Assembly: GCA_949126835.1 (NCBI GenBank)
Contig: OX421506.1
Span: 13,764,784 to 13,828,783 of the forward strand
From: Anisus vortex
Lineage: Eukaryota > Mollusca > Gastropoda > Planorbidae
Direction of reading: 5' to 3'
DNA length: 64,000 nt
The notes under the pieces: generated by a model
Databases searched by the model: none
What the model was told of the DNA's origin: nothing
The model's input: only the letters and a program-made list of their open reading frames with translations
In this document: positions 50,400-61,508 of the stretch, piece by piece
Layout of the letters: every line of letters begins with the position of its first letter
Position numbering within the stretch: the stretch's first letter is position 1
Made by a program: the position numbers and the translations under genes

Positions 50400-50620
50400 T
50401 TACAAGGGCCCCCCATTTTTTTCAAAGTGTCCTACTTTTTTTTTACATTTAAAACGTTCACTTTTAGAATATTAAAAAAGCCCCATTTTTTTTTCTTGAA
50501 AGGGTCACACTTTTTTTTCCTGAAAAGGCCATCTCTACTTTCTGTTCTTGAAAAGGCACCGAGTTTTAGTTTTATCTTGGAAAGACAACACTTTTTCATT
50601 CTTTAAAATGTAAAAGTTAA
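50400..50620. repeat. Degenerate tandem of T-rich GCCCC-poly-T units
   Basis: GGGCCCCCCATTTTTTT, AAAAGCCCCATTTTTTTTTC, GAAAGGGTCACACTTTTTTTTCC and GAAAAGGC recur at 30-40-base intervals. The unit resembles the AAAAAGGCCCCACTTTTAG segment inside the two non-autonomous hATs at 15111 and 19666. Confidence 0.5.
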
Positions 50621-50674
50621 AAGGACCCACATTTTATCATAGAAAATATTCTAGTTTTTATTCGCTTAATGGCC

Positions 50675-50705
50675 TTGATAAATATATATATATATATATA
50701 TTGTT
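50675..50705. repeat. TA microsatellite
   Basis: An uninterrupted run of TA units. Confidence 0.9.
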
Positions 50706-50709
50706 GGCC

Positions 50710-51475
50710 TATATGATGATGAAAATGTAAACACATTTAGATTTATAAATTATAATATTATTTTAAAATGAAAAATAAAAAGCTAACTTTTTTGGCAATT
50801 ATACCACTGATCTATATTCTTTTTATACCGTGGTACAGATTCCGTTTCCGGTTTCGTTTACAATGTTTATCTCTGGAACAAAAAGTCTCTTTTGTTACAT
50901 TGCGTATATTTTATTAATTGCTATTAGTTGAAACTGTTGTATGGGAAACAGTCAAATAATATTTCAAATAAAAGTAAATGTTGCTAATATCTTCCAGAAA
51001 TCTTTCTTACAGGATATGAAATATTTGGAATAGTAATTTTAAAATAGTTAGCAAAGCAAAGGTAAGACAAATAATACCAATAATTTTCAATAAAATTAAT
51101 AATGAATATCCGAGTCAATAGTGACAATAGTATAGCCTACTCTATAGTATACCTTTGCTTCTTTATTAAGTTTCTAAGACGAGACCAGTTTATAAAAGGC
51201 GTAAGGACTAAGACTATGGGTATTAGCGTATTATTAGATTATAGTAATTTTATACTATACGGCAGAGTCAATCACCAACATACGACCATACTGATACTCT
51301 GCTCAGACTCTACTGAAATGCTCAGTAATGCTGCCTTACTAACATACTAAGATCTAAATACTAGTAATAGTAGTAGTAGTACTTACTAAGTGAAGTAAGT
51401 AACTTAGATTAGTACTAGTAAACTAGTAAAAAATTAGCCTTTTTGAAATGTGCAACTTGCTTAGATTCTCTTTAT
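50710..51475. other. Spacer, possible upstream region of UBE2F
   Basis: TTCCGTTTCCGGTTTCG at about 50839-50856 contains an ETS-like CCGGAAA core in reverse and could mark a promoter for the gene starting at 52981. No TSS can be assigned. An ACT/AGT-rich stretch lies at 51360-51430. Confidence 0.25.
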
Positions 51476-51479
51476 TGAC

Positions 51480-52490
51480 AAGCACGCAGACACTTAACAT
51501 TTTAGTGAAAAAGTTATCAGAAGTTGCCACTGCCCTGGAGCAACTCATGGAAAATGTACACACAAGATCAGATGCATCTACCACTATTTTGTGACTATAT
51601 CTTCTTTAGGCATCTTGAATTCTCAAACAAAAGAGATAAATCTGCAACAGTCCTGTCAAGCTTACTGTATTGAGAAATTGGTTTCTTCAGAATAATGTAA
51701 CATGTCACACTCTTGAGAGGGTATTAGAAGCCAAGTTGGCTATCGTGGAGTGCATTTCACAAAAAAACTCCACTAGGGCACACATGTCCAATCTATTGTT
51801 GCCAAAGCTAACAGAGCCTGTGCCTTGTCCATAGGAACCTCAAAAGAGGCTGTTCAAGGATCCAAACTCATTGCTATTATTATAAGAATTTACCTCGACC
51901 CATTCAGGAGTACGCATTGAGAGTGTAGGATCCCCACCTGGCACCTGATATCCATGTTGGAGATGACCCAACAATGTGAGGAACGTCATATCCTACAGGA
52001 CTACGTTCTCAAAACAAAAGCACCTCTTCTTTGGTGGCCAAACTCCATCTTCAACCTCTACAACATCGCAGAGTGGTAGACAAAGTCACCATGGTGTAAA
52101 AAATCATGAATCACCACTTGGATATGTCCACACAGTCAGGTTGCATCCAACAAGTGTCCCGTTCTACCAGAGGTAATCAGCTCAAACTGCATGTTCCATG
52201 CGTACACACCAACATTTACAAATATATTCTTTTTTCCGTCAGCCATTAGACTGTGGAACACACTGGACCAAGCCTCCATCACTGCCCCTTCTGTGCCAGC
52301 TTACAAATTATCACTGAAGGGCTGGACTAAATATCTCCAATGAAACTATGTAGTCTAATTATAACTCTTGTTTGTATGTTATAAAATATTATAAGTAGTT
52401 AATGCACACTTTTGAGCATTAAATTGTGGACTTTTTCCTCGGGTCTAACGGGGGACTCTACAGTATAATAAAGAAGAAGAAGAAAAGATT
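51480..52490 (+). pseudogene. LINE 3' remnant with (GAA)n tail
   Basis: Broken frames include MTCHTLERVLEAKLAIVECI, HLAPDIHVGDDPTM, LQPLQHRRVVDKVTMVYKIM and the closing SRSTRGNQLKLHVPC...[19 protein letters not shown]. This R-x-N/Y-K-Y-S-F-F-P...LWN ending is usual in CR1/L2-type ORF2. The 3' end has a GAAGAAGAAG run at about 52472. Confidence 0.8.
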
Positions 52491-52694
52491 CAATGGACAT
52501 AGTTGTCTCTAAAAACAACAACTCTAAAATGAGGATATAATATAAGCTTGGAACATTGAATTCACAATTAGAAAGGAATGTCATAGACATAATGACTGAG
52601 GGAATATCTTTTGCAAATTTCATAAAGCATATGATCTTGCAATCTGATTTACTTTTCTTACAACGTCAAATCTGCTTCATGATTATCACCTAAT

Positions 52695-52972
52695 TACAGA
52701 CTCTTCTTTTTTAAAGAAGATTTTTGTGTCCTATGCTCATCTATGGTCTGAGTCTAGTCTTGCATTTTGATTAGTGTTTTAAATTATGTTAAGTTACTGG
52801 CTTTCCTGGTTTGTTTGGGAAACCCATTTCATGCCAGGATGCCACTCTGGTCTTCTTTTCTTACATATATATGGTATAAAAACCTGTTTTTGTCCTTATG
52901 TTTATCTGAACTTTATAATATTGTTATTATTTTGTATTTCTAAGTTAGAATTGAATACCTTATGTATTATAT
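52695..52972 (-). repeat. CR1/L2-like LINE 3' fragment abutting the UBE2F start
   Basis: Reverse complement matches copy B at 55403-55680: from ATAATACATAAGG through TTTATCTGA/TCAGATAAACATA to the TGGTTTTCCTGG...ATGGGTT block and the AAGAAGA-containing tail. It ends eight bases before the UBE2F ATG. Confidence 0.88.
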
Positions 52973-52980
52973 AAAAACAG

Positions 52981-53077
52981 ATGATCACTCTTAAAATGAA
53001 ACAAGCAAAAAAAAATCAAGATCAAGGAGATATTGGCACAAAACGCTTGTCAATCAGAGACAAATTACTTATTAAAG
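52981..53077 (+). CDS. UBE2F: UBE2F exon 1 (start)
   Basis: Residues 1-32 plus one base. MITL matches the MLTL start of vertebrate UBE2F, which supports this ATG over the one at 52996. The preceding TATATAAAAACAG could be an acceptor for a 5' UTR intron. Donor GTAACA. Confidence 0.88.
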
Positions 53078-56000
53078 GTAACATAATCTATAACTTTAAA
53101 CAGTTTAAATTCGGTTTTGTAGTTGTAGGGAGTTATTTTAAAACATTTAAGGGGCACAGTGGCCAGCAGAAATTGGGCTGAAATTCCGAAGGTCCTGGTT
53201 TAAATTCTGGTTAAGGTTAGGATTTGTTACAAGGTCTGGAGGGTGTCCCTGACTCTACCCAGCTCTGATGGGTACCTGACATTAGTTAGGGTAAAGTAAA
53301 GGTGGCTTGGCATTGTGCCGGCCACACAATATCCTAGTATGCTGTGGCCACAGAAACAACTGATAAACGCTGCTTCACTGGAGTTGTGACAAGATATATT
53401 TTTAAGATATTATCACATGGTCAGTGACAGAATTTCAACAATAATCGTAGGTAATGACAGATGACCATAGACCTTGAGACAAGTAATCTATTAGATATAT
53501 TTAGTAATAATTAGCCTACACTGTATAGTGTTATGAGTGCTCCATAAATTACTCAATATTTTTCATTAAGGATAGTTTTGTAAAATCTATATTCAAACTT
53601 TTGATCTTTGGGAATATTTATGTAACTATTATTTCTGTTATATATGATTCCAGAGATGAGTTGATTGTAATCTACAATTTAAACTTTCATCAGGCAAAAT
53701 ATTAAATTATTGTATTGAAGTCAATTGCATTCCTTAGAAATTAATGTCTAAATAAATTATTTTCTTTATCAGATTATTAATTTAATTCAAGTTTTATTTT
53801 TTTCCCTAAATTACTAGTGAACATTTCATTCTTGATATATTTTGGTGTTCATATAATAGTTTCTAGTAAATATTTTATTTTATTCCTTTTATAGAAGTTC
53901 AAGAGATGGAAGAAAACATGCCCTCAACTTGTGAAGTTATATTTAATGACCCCAGTTGTTTGCATCAATTTTCATTGATCGTAATGCCAGATTCTGGTTT
54001 TTGGCACGGTGGGAAATTCCGTTTCACAGTCTCTGTTCCTGATGACTACAATATTGTGGTACGGCTCATTTTTCTTTTATTGCAAGGAACGTATTATCAG
54101 ATATTCAGTATTCATATTCAACTTAAATATGTATTTACTAAAAAATACTAATGTGTATGTCTGGGACAGAATGTCGTCAATTGCGGGCCAAGAAACCATT
54201 ATGGCAACAATCAAGCTTAATAGATGACTTGTCTAAGGGATTAGATAATAACAACCAAATTGATGCTATATTACTAGATTTTTCAAAAGCATTTGATAAA
54301 GTTCATCATTCTAGTCTTCTTAAAAAACTAAAATACTTTGGCATCTCTGGTCCCTTACATCAGTGGATTCAGGACTTTCTTATAGGCAGAGAACAAACAG
54401 TGATAATAAATGGCTCTAAGTCATCACCAATAACAGTAAACTCAGGGGTTCCACAAGGAACTGTTCTAGGGCCCCTACTATTTCTAATTTACATTAATGA
54501 TCTGCCAAATTGCATCAACACAGGAACAAAAGTAAGATTATTTGCCGATGATTGCATAATTTATAGAATAATAAATACAGGAAAAGATAGTGAACTTTTA
54601 CAAAAAGACCTAGATGAACTACAAAATTGGGAATCAAACTGGAGTATGTCTTTTCACCCAAAAAAATGGTAACTAATAAGGGTATCCAAGAAAAAGAAAC
54701 AAATAATAGCAAACTACTTCATTCATGGTAAAGAACTAACTCAAACTAACAATGCTAAGTATCTGGGAGTAATAATAAATGATAAGTTATCTAGTAACCC
54801 TCATATTGATGAAGTAATTAAAAATCAAACAAAACATTAGGATTCATAAAAAGGAACTTTTACAAATGTAATAAGAATATAAAACTAAAATGATATCTCA
54901 CATTAGTTAGGCCTATACTAGAATATGCAGCATCTGTATGTGACCCATCAACTAAGGAAAACATTAAAAAATTAGAACAAATTCAAAAAAGAGCTGCAAG
55001 GTTCATAACTAGTGAATATTCCCAATTAACAATAGTAACACCATTAGTAAAATCACTAAACCTAGAAACACTCGAGGACAGAAGGGCAAAGAGTAAAGTA
55101 GTAACATAGACTATAATATACATGGACCGCTTGCTTTAGTTTTTCTGCTATATGATTACTCAAAAGACTGCTTTTTGGAATTTCCGATTCGTTGTTTCCT
55201 TTGCACTTCCGTTTTATTGAATCGCTTCGATTTTCTCAATGAAAAATAAAAATTGAAAGTTCTATACAGCGGAAACATTTAAGAAACAACGAGGTGCGTA
55301 GAAGTAATTTAAGACAGCCTTATTGGTTGCGCACGCAAAAAAAAGTTGATATAAGCTCTAAAAATAGAGCAAGCGGTCCATCTTATTATAGTCTATGGTA
55401 GTAATAATACATAAGGCATTAAACTCTAATTTAGAAACACAACACAATAACAACCTGTTGCAAAGCTCAGATAAACATAAAGACAAAAACACCTTCCTTG
55501 TCCCTTATGCGAGAACAAATGCATATAAGTACTCTTTCTTCCTGAGTGGCATTCGGGCATGGAATGGGTTGCCTGAACAAACCAGGAAAACCAATAACCT
55601 AACATCATTTAAAACATTAATAAAAATGCAAGACTAGACATGGACCACGGATGAGCGTAGGACGCAATAATCTTCTTTAGAGAAGGAGCGTCTGTAATGT
55701 ATAAGATAAGATAAGTGGCGCGATCTGACATGGTTCGGTCATGTGTTGCGGCATAAAAACCTGCCAAAAACGTGGTAGTCGGAGAGGCCGTCAGCGAAAA
55801 TGCTGGTTTGACAATATAAAAGATTGGACTGAGCTGCAAATTACTGAACTATTGACAGCCGCTCTAGATAGGCAAAAACTAGAGAAAGATGACTGCTGAG
55901 GTGTCCATTCGCTCCCCCCAATTACCATAATGATCAAGGGTTTGATGAGGATGATGATGACATTTTGATAAATTGCGAAATGTACAACAGCACTCTGCAA

Positions 56001-59000
56001 TCTATACAAAATAAAGTGATTAAGAAATGTTGCAAAGTCATTCAGCATGCTAACGAAAATTCCAAAAATATATTTGTCTTTACATCTTGACAAGATACAG
56101 TGACATAAATTTATTAGATAGTGGTATGCAGCTGCCCCGTTCCAGATATGCCTGTTACATTCATACTTTTCAACAATCCCTATTTACCACAATGGCAACT
56201 CCATCCATTTTTTCATAGTTTGGTTCTTGTCATTATCTTTTTTTTACTCATGGATAAAAGAAGCTCTAAACATTTAGATGAAAAAAAACAACCCAAAAGA
56301 ATGTATTCTAAAGCAGTAGATATATTGTGTGGATGTGAATGGGCAAGGCTCTTTAATAGATGAAGAACTCTGGATGCTGCTCTTACATATGCCCACATTT
56401 GTCCCATAGTTGGAGTTGAAAACTTTGAATAATCTCAACCTATCTAAATATGGTGACAAAATAAGTTTTAAATATTTTAAAGTTGAAAATTTAAACCTTT
56501 GTTTTAAGTCTGCATCTGTACATGTATACTCAATATAATTTTTTTTTCTTTGAAGAATAAAACTATTAGTAATGAAGACATAATCAAATTTATATGCATC
56601 AGTGTCCTAGATTTACTTTCTAAAGTATTTCTTTGTGTGGTTAGAATATTTTGAGTAATTTGATAGGCTTATGTGTAAATAATATGTCTGAACAAAAAGT
56701 TCATACAATCAGAGCGTGGGATTCAATCCCATAATTTTGGCAGGCTATAAAAAAATACTTCATTACATTTAGACCTAATTCAAATTTCCATAAAAAACAG
56801 ATATCTAGGTCAAAAAAATACTTTCCTTGCAGCAAGAAGTCAACATATTTTAGGTAGAAAAAAAAAATGTCCATTGATCTATTAGTATTAACAATTGAAA
56901 AGCAATTATTTATCAGCTTGAAAATATTTTTTTTTTTTAAATATATAAGATACTTGCTACTTACCGGTAATTAAAAAAGAGAATCATAAAAAAAAAAAGT
57001 ATAGTCAAGGTTGTTGTCCATGTTTCTCTACGTTTAGAATACCATTTCAAAATACTTCTCCTGACTTACTGTACTCAGACTTTCTGTATTGTTAGTTATT
57101 GTATGAGACATTTTTGCAAGCACAAAGATGTGCAAATAATTTTTTTGTATTTTTATTTCCATACAATTTTAGTCAAGCCAGATATAATTATCTTTCACTT
57201 TTACTCTCCAAACTGTAGAAGTCATTTTCTCTGTTTACAGCCTCCAAAAGTCATTTGTAATACAAAGCTCTACCATCCTAATATTACTGAAGTTGGTGAA
57301 GTATGTCTTAGTCTTCTTCGTCAAAGTTCATATGATAGTATGGGTGAGTTAATACATTTTAAGATTTTCTTTCTGAAATGTTCTAGTTATTCAATATACT
57401 CATTCCTCTCAAAGTACTTTGAATTAACCATACTTAAATCAATCATATTAAAGGGTAACCTACAAGCTTGTCAAACAATTGATAAATTTCATTACAGCAG
57501 AAAGTAAAAAGAACAATGAAAATTAGAAATCAATAGAGCGTTACTTTTTTTATGTACCTCAGCCCTGACTCAATGTAGTCCTTTCCTGGAGTACCACATG
57601 CAGCTGCTGGGCGCAGAACCAAAAACTCTCTCGAACTGCAGGGTTTGAAAAAAAGCCACAAAGAAAAACCCAGAATAACAATGCCGGTGCGTCTGGCATT
57701 GATACAAGAGAGCAAACTGCTCTGCAGAATGGCTAAAAGAAGAAGAAGAAAAAGACATATTACTTTTCTAAATTAAATAGCATCATAAAATACATTTTGG
57801 AAATATTTTAAATTTGAAATTTCACAGATGTTTAAATTCAACATTATAAATCTATCAAAATCTCAAAAATGACCCAGAACCCCCTTTTTTACATTATTTT
57901 TTGCTAGTAAGGAATCAGCTTTGCTGACAATGCATCGGTTCCTTGGGCAGTATGAAATATACTTAACGTTTTCATTATTAGGAAATAACTTATTAGCCAT
58001 TTTGATCCTCTCATAAAAATACATTTGTAAAATCTAAAAATTAATTGATTCATTGCAATAGTTTTTAGTGAGCCTTTTGTATGCTGACTTTTATTGCTCC
58101 TTTGTAAAAACATCAAAATTCCCTGTTCTTGACTTAAAATTTAGTTCTATTCATTACTACTTACTGATCAGTGAATAAGCTCATTAAGTATATCCTCAGA
58201 ATTTATATCAATTTTTTTAAAGAGTGTTTTTTAAAATGTTCTTTGGCAATTCATTTTCTTTATTTTTTCTGTAATATTTATATTATAAAAATTTGGCTTT
58301 GCTTTATCTAGGTTGGGCGCCCACAAGAAAATTGAAAGATGTAATTTGGGGTCTAAATTCATTATTTACTGTAAGTAAATGTTTATAGATTGTCAGAATG
58401 TTTTATCAAAACCTTGAAAATTTTTTTTTTTATTGCTTTATTGAGAAAATATGAAAATGTGTTCTCATTTTGAGAAAAGATATTGTGTAGGAGGATAACA
58501 TGACTCATTAAATTAGATTTTTTTTCAATTTATTTTTATCTCTTTGTATGAAGTTTTAGAATAAAGTTGTAAATTAGTTATTTTTTAGAAGGTTTTAATT
58601 ACTGTCAATAAAAGATACAGAGGTATAGTAAAACAGAAAATTAAATGAAGTTGTTTTTTTTTAAGTGGTCAATTGAAATCACCTCAGCCTGGTTTGATAG
58701 GATAATAAAATTAAATAGATATCCAGTAATCTCAGCTGTAATAAACTGCAGACTAAAAATAAATTGGACCAAAGAATTATGATGGAAAGACAAGTACAAT
58801 TATAAACCTGCACAAGACCATGGTTTAATAAGCCTTTATAAAATGTGGAGAAATAAACATGTATAAATAAATTAAAAATAGTTTTGATTAAAATCTGGAT
58901 TTACTTTGAAGAAGGTGTTAAAACATACTTAAAAGTTCATAAATCTCTTTTGTACTTGGCCATGTCTCAAATTAATACGAGCTTTTAGTTATTTATGTTA

Positions 59001-61460
59001 TGTTAGTTATTTATATTATATTAGTTATTTATGTTTTATTAGTTATTTATGTTATGTTAGTTATTTATGTTATATTAGTTATTTATATTATGTTAGTTAT
59101 TTATGTTATATTAGTTATTTATGTTATGTTAGTTATTTACGTTATGTTTTTCCAATGATCCTTTGAGTCTGAAGATTGAGGAGAAGGTTCTTTACATTTT
59201 GAAAGATGTTGGTGGTGAAGCTCACTCAACCTGCTAACATAGAATGCATTCAAAAGTCATCACTTGCTGGTTTTTCCACCTTTGTTTTTTCCACCCAAAC
59301 TTTCCTCTGGTGTTATACCCAATCCTCTTTTGCTTTAAATATGATCCTAGGCACATAGTTATCGGTCTTTAGTAGACAGTATTTAAGCATTAGGCCTATT
59401 CTTCCTACATGTGGCACAAGTGTCCCATCCATTGCATCCATGCCAGATTAGCAGGAATATTTGCTATAGGATTTTAGTAATTTATACAAGGTCTAAACAT
59501 TTAATGTCAAAATAAAGTGTTAACATAGTTGGTGAAATCGCTTTAGTGCCAATTATGCAGTCTTTGTTTTAGTTTGGTAAATTAAAGTTGTGATAAAATA
59601 ACATTGTTGGCAACACAAAGAACTGTTGCATCTCCTACAAGGTGACCAATTAAAAAAAAATTAACTGCCCATGTAGCAAAAGTTTTCAATACCTTGGTGA
59701 TCTGGAACTTATCAAATTGCTTGGATATATTTTTTATGTTTGTTCCTGTTTCTGTAAAAAAAAAAAAGTATAATTCTTTGACTAAATGTTACAGTAGTTG
59801 AGACCAAAAACATTAGTTGAGGACAAATACGTCACTTTAGACCTAATATAGTAGCTAAGAGCAAAGACGTTTTGGCGCAGCCGTTTTGGTGGGACCGTTT
59901 TGGCACGGGACGTTTTGGCGCGAGGAAATAATTTTAAAAAACATTTTTGTTTGTTGTATAATAAATAAAACTAATAATAAATAATAATAATTTAAAACGA
60001 TGTAGGTTTACTTTAATGCATTTATAGGACTTAAACTTTAAAAACTTTGTTTTTTTATATATGCATAAAGACTTAAGTATCTATTTGTGGGCATAAAATG
60101 CTTATCTATTATTCTGTTTATGTATATGTCGTCTTAATAAGGATGTTGTTAGTTGTTTTTTTTTATTCAAACCCTATAACGTTAGGCCTATATGTGAAAA
60201 TTACGCGTGCTAGTCTTTCAACAAAATGCTAATAACTACACATGTTCATGAAGTAACTCAGTGGCCACACCTTTAAAAAAACTTGACTGTTGTAAAATAG
60301 TTGTGAGTGATTAAAACTAGGGTCAATCGTAGACAAGATGGTCAGATAATTAATGATAACAATGGATGTTTTAGAATACTGGGTGGGTAGTAAAAAGATA
60401 AAAATAAACTTTTTTAATTTCGAATGGTCAATGAGGAGTGGTCATCGCGTCCAGTTAACAACATGCGTACAAATCAGATATAATTATTTGGTTGTCGTTA
60501 TCTAGATTGGGAGCGGCATATAAGCAGTTTCAGTTGTCAATTTTTAATATTATTACATTATTGGTCATTATTTACATTATATATTATTCAATCAGTTTAT
60601 AAAAAACTAAGTTATTAAAATTTAATAATGCAATATATACATGGTTTTATTATGTTTTTATTTCATATTTATTTCATTTATTATACAAAAAATATTGTTT
60701 TCATCAAATGAAGTTTTTAAGTTAATTTGATTAAATGATGTGATGTGTTTTCTGTCCATCGGGCCAAAACGTCCTGCGCCAAAACGTCCGCCGCGCCAAA
60801 ACGGTAGCGCCAAAACGGCTGCGCCCAAACGTCCTGCTTCGCATTATTTAGAGACCAAATACAGTAGTTGAGACTAAATTTGTCTTGGAATTACATAAAA
60901 GATTTTGCAATTGGAGAATTGTTCAGAATATGACATGAACATGACATTTAATAATATCCCAAATGGCTACACTGAGATGAGCACAAAGAAGAAATGAATG
61001 TGTCAGTTTTTTTGCACCAATGTTTTGTTTTCCTTATAATTTACATTTTTTTAAATTTTTTCCCTCAGGATCTTTTAAATTTTGATGACCCACTTAATGT
61101 TGAAGCAGCAGAGCATTATGCCAGAGATAAGGTAAAAAGTTATATTATTTAAATGAATCAATATGATATAACAGTATTATATGTTGTCTCTGATGTTCAA
61201 CTATATATATATATTTAGGGGATGTCCATCACTTTATGACAATTAAATCAAGAATCTATAACCATATTATTAAACTTGAGAGCTAATATATAATAATTTT
61301 ATTGTGATAGCATGATCCCTAATTCACATGTGAGTTACCAAAGATGGCTGTTTGGAAAACTAATGGAAGCTAAAATAAATAATAATGTCTTGATTCCATA
61401 TTTCAGGAATCCTTCAAGCTTAAAGTCAGAGAATTTGTACAGCTTCATGCCAAAAGATGA
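52981..61460 (+). CDS. UBE2F: UBE2F-type NEDD8-conjugating E2 enzyme, 6 exons, 179 residues
   Basis: An E2 that takes NEDD8 from NAE1-UBA3 as a thioester and passes it to a cullin, mainly CUL5 with the RING protein RBX2 in the known pathway. The product is 179 residues against about 185 in human. The N-terminal extension (1-32, [12 protein letters not shown]...[11 protein letters not shown]) fits the UBA3-docking peptide of UBE2F; the UBC fold follows. HPN is at 99-101 and the catalytic cysteine at C109 ([11 protein letters not shown]). [18 protein letters not shown] and [20 protein letters not shown] are the usual C-terminal helices. Coding exons: 52981-53077, 53895-54058, 57241-57343, 58312-58370, 61069-61131, 61407-61460. 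All junctions are GT-AG and in phase. UBE2M is a less likely identity because its ending and N-terminus differ. Confidence 0.96.
53151..53386 (+). mobile_element. tRNA-derived SINE in intron 1 of UBE2F
   Basis: GGGGCACAGTGGCC head with a short deletion, GTCTACCCAGCTC-type core (TCTACCCAGCTCTGATGGG), CCGGCCACACAATATCC. The 3' tail is missing after GCTTCACTGG. Confidence 0.88.
53895..54058 (+). CDS. UBE2F: UBE2F exon 2
   Basis: Residues 33-87: [19 protein letters not shown] through [17 protein letters not shown]. First helix and the four-stranded sheet of the UBC fold. Donor GTACGG. Confidence 0.95.
54165..55711 (+). pseudogene. CR1/L2-like LINE copy B in UBE2F intron 2
   Basis: 5'-truncated RT with an open stretch to 54672: [60 protein letters not shown] and [10 protein letters not shown] (catalytic FADD). 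After a stop near 54670 the C-terminal part reads [10 protein letters not shown] and, past a 293-bp insert, [20 protein letters not shown]. The 3' end is GTCTGTAATGTATAAGATAAG, with a TAAGA-type tail. Stops and one DNA insertion make it inactive. Confidence 0.95.
55105..55397. mobile_element. 293-bp TIR element (MITE) nested in LINE copy B
   Basis: Ends CATAGACTATAATA...ATGGACCGCTTGCT and the complement AGCAAGCGGTCCAT...TATTATAGTCTATG form about 30-bp inverted repeats. GTAGTAA flanks it at 55098-55104 and 55398-55404, a perfect 7-bp duplication, and comparison with copy A shows the uninterrupted sequence. No coding frame. The 7-bp site and CATAGAC ends do not fit hAT, piggyBac or mariner. Confidence 0.9.
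55712..55970 (+). pseudogene. RTE-like LINE 3' remnant with (GAT)n tail
   Basis: [17 protein letters not shown], then in another frame [20 protein letters not shown] and [14 protein letters not shown], matching the W-x-GH...R...G.R.RKCW.DN..DWT end of RTE-type LINEs. It ends in GATGATGATGA. It directly follows the 3' end of LINE copy B. Confidence 0.82.
55971..57240. other. Remainder of UBE2F intron 2
   Basis: A+T-rich, with several A runs. No feature recognised. Confidence 0.5.
57241..57343 (+). CDS. UBE2F: UBE2F exon 3 (catalytic)
   Basis: Residues 88-121 plus one base: [20 protein letters not shown] then [10 protein letters not shown]. Holds the HPN motif and C109. Donor GTGAGT. Confidence 0.97.
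57555..57755 (+). repeat. LINE-like 3' fragment with GAAGAA tail in UBE2F intron 3
   Basis: G+C-rich relative to the intron and ending GAATGGCTAAAAGAAGAAGAAG, a simple tail like that at 52472. The coding content is too short to classify. Confidence 0.45.
58312..58370 (+). CDS. UBE2F: UBE2F exon 4
   Basis: Residues 122-141: [20 protein letters not shown]. Acceptor TTTATCTAG, donor GTAAGT. Confidence 0.96.
58980..59150. repeat. 18-bp tandem repeat, about nine copies
   Basis: TTAGTTATTTATGTTAT(A/G) repeats with small changes in UBE2F intron 4. Confidence 0.9.
59860..60842. mobile_element. TIR element built of CGTTTTGGCGC repeats, about 0.98 kb
   Basis: The left arm (59866-59938) contains ACGTTTTGGCGCAGCCGTTT and two or three further CGTTTTGG units. 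The right arm (60760-60835) is its approximate reverse complement, with CCAAAACG recurring five times. The arms are much more G+C-rich than the interior. No coding frame, and no confident target duplication. Located in UBE2F intron 4. Confidence 0.8.
61069..61131 (+). CDS. UBE2F: UBE2F exon 5
   Basis: Residues 142-162: [20 protein letters not shown] plus K. Acceptor TTCCCTCAG. Confidence 0.96.
61407..61460 (+). CDS. UBE2F: UBE2F exon 6 (stop)
   Basis: Residues 163-179 plus [20 protein letters not shown]. It matches the last helix and basic end of UBE2F. Confidence 0.93.
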   Translation, partial: ESFKLKVREFVQLHAKR

Positions 61461-61502
61461 TAAGTCTTTAAAATCATAATTTTTAAAAAGTTAATTTTTT
61501 TC

Positions 61503-61508
61503 AATAAA
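61503..61508 (+). terminator. UBE2F: Candidate poly(A) signal of UBE2F
   Basis: AATAAA 43 bases after the stop codon. A further AATAAA is at 62322-62327, so a longer 3' UTR is possible. Confidence 0.4.

Noticed and set aside
50235..50606. 123-residue Phe-rich frame
   Set aside because: Translation of degenerate poly-T repeats.
59860..60842. piggyBac or hAT assignment for the CGTTTTGGCGC element
   Set aside because: No TTAA and no matching 8-bp duplication at plausible ends.
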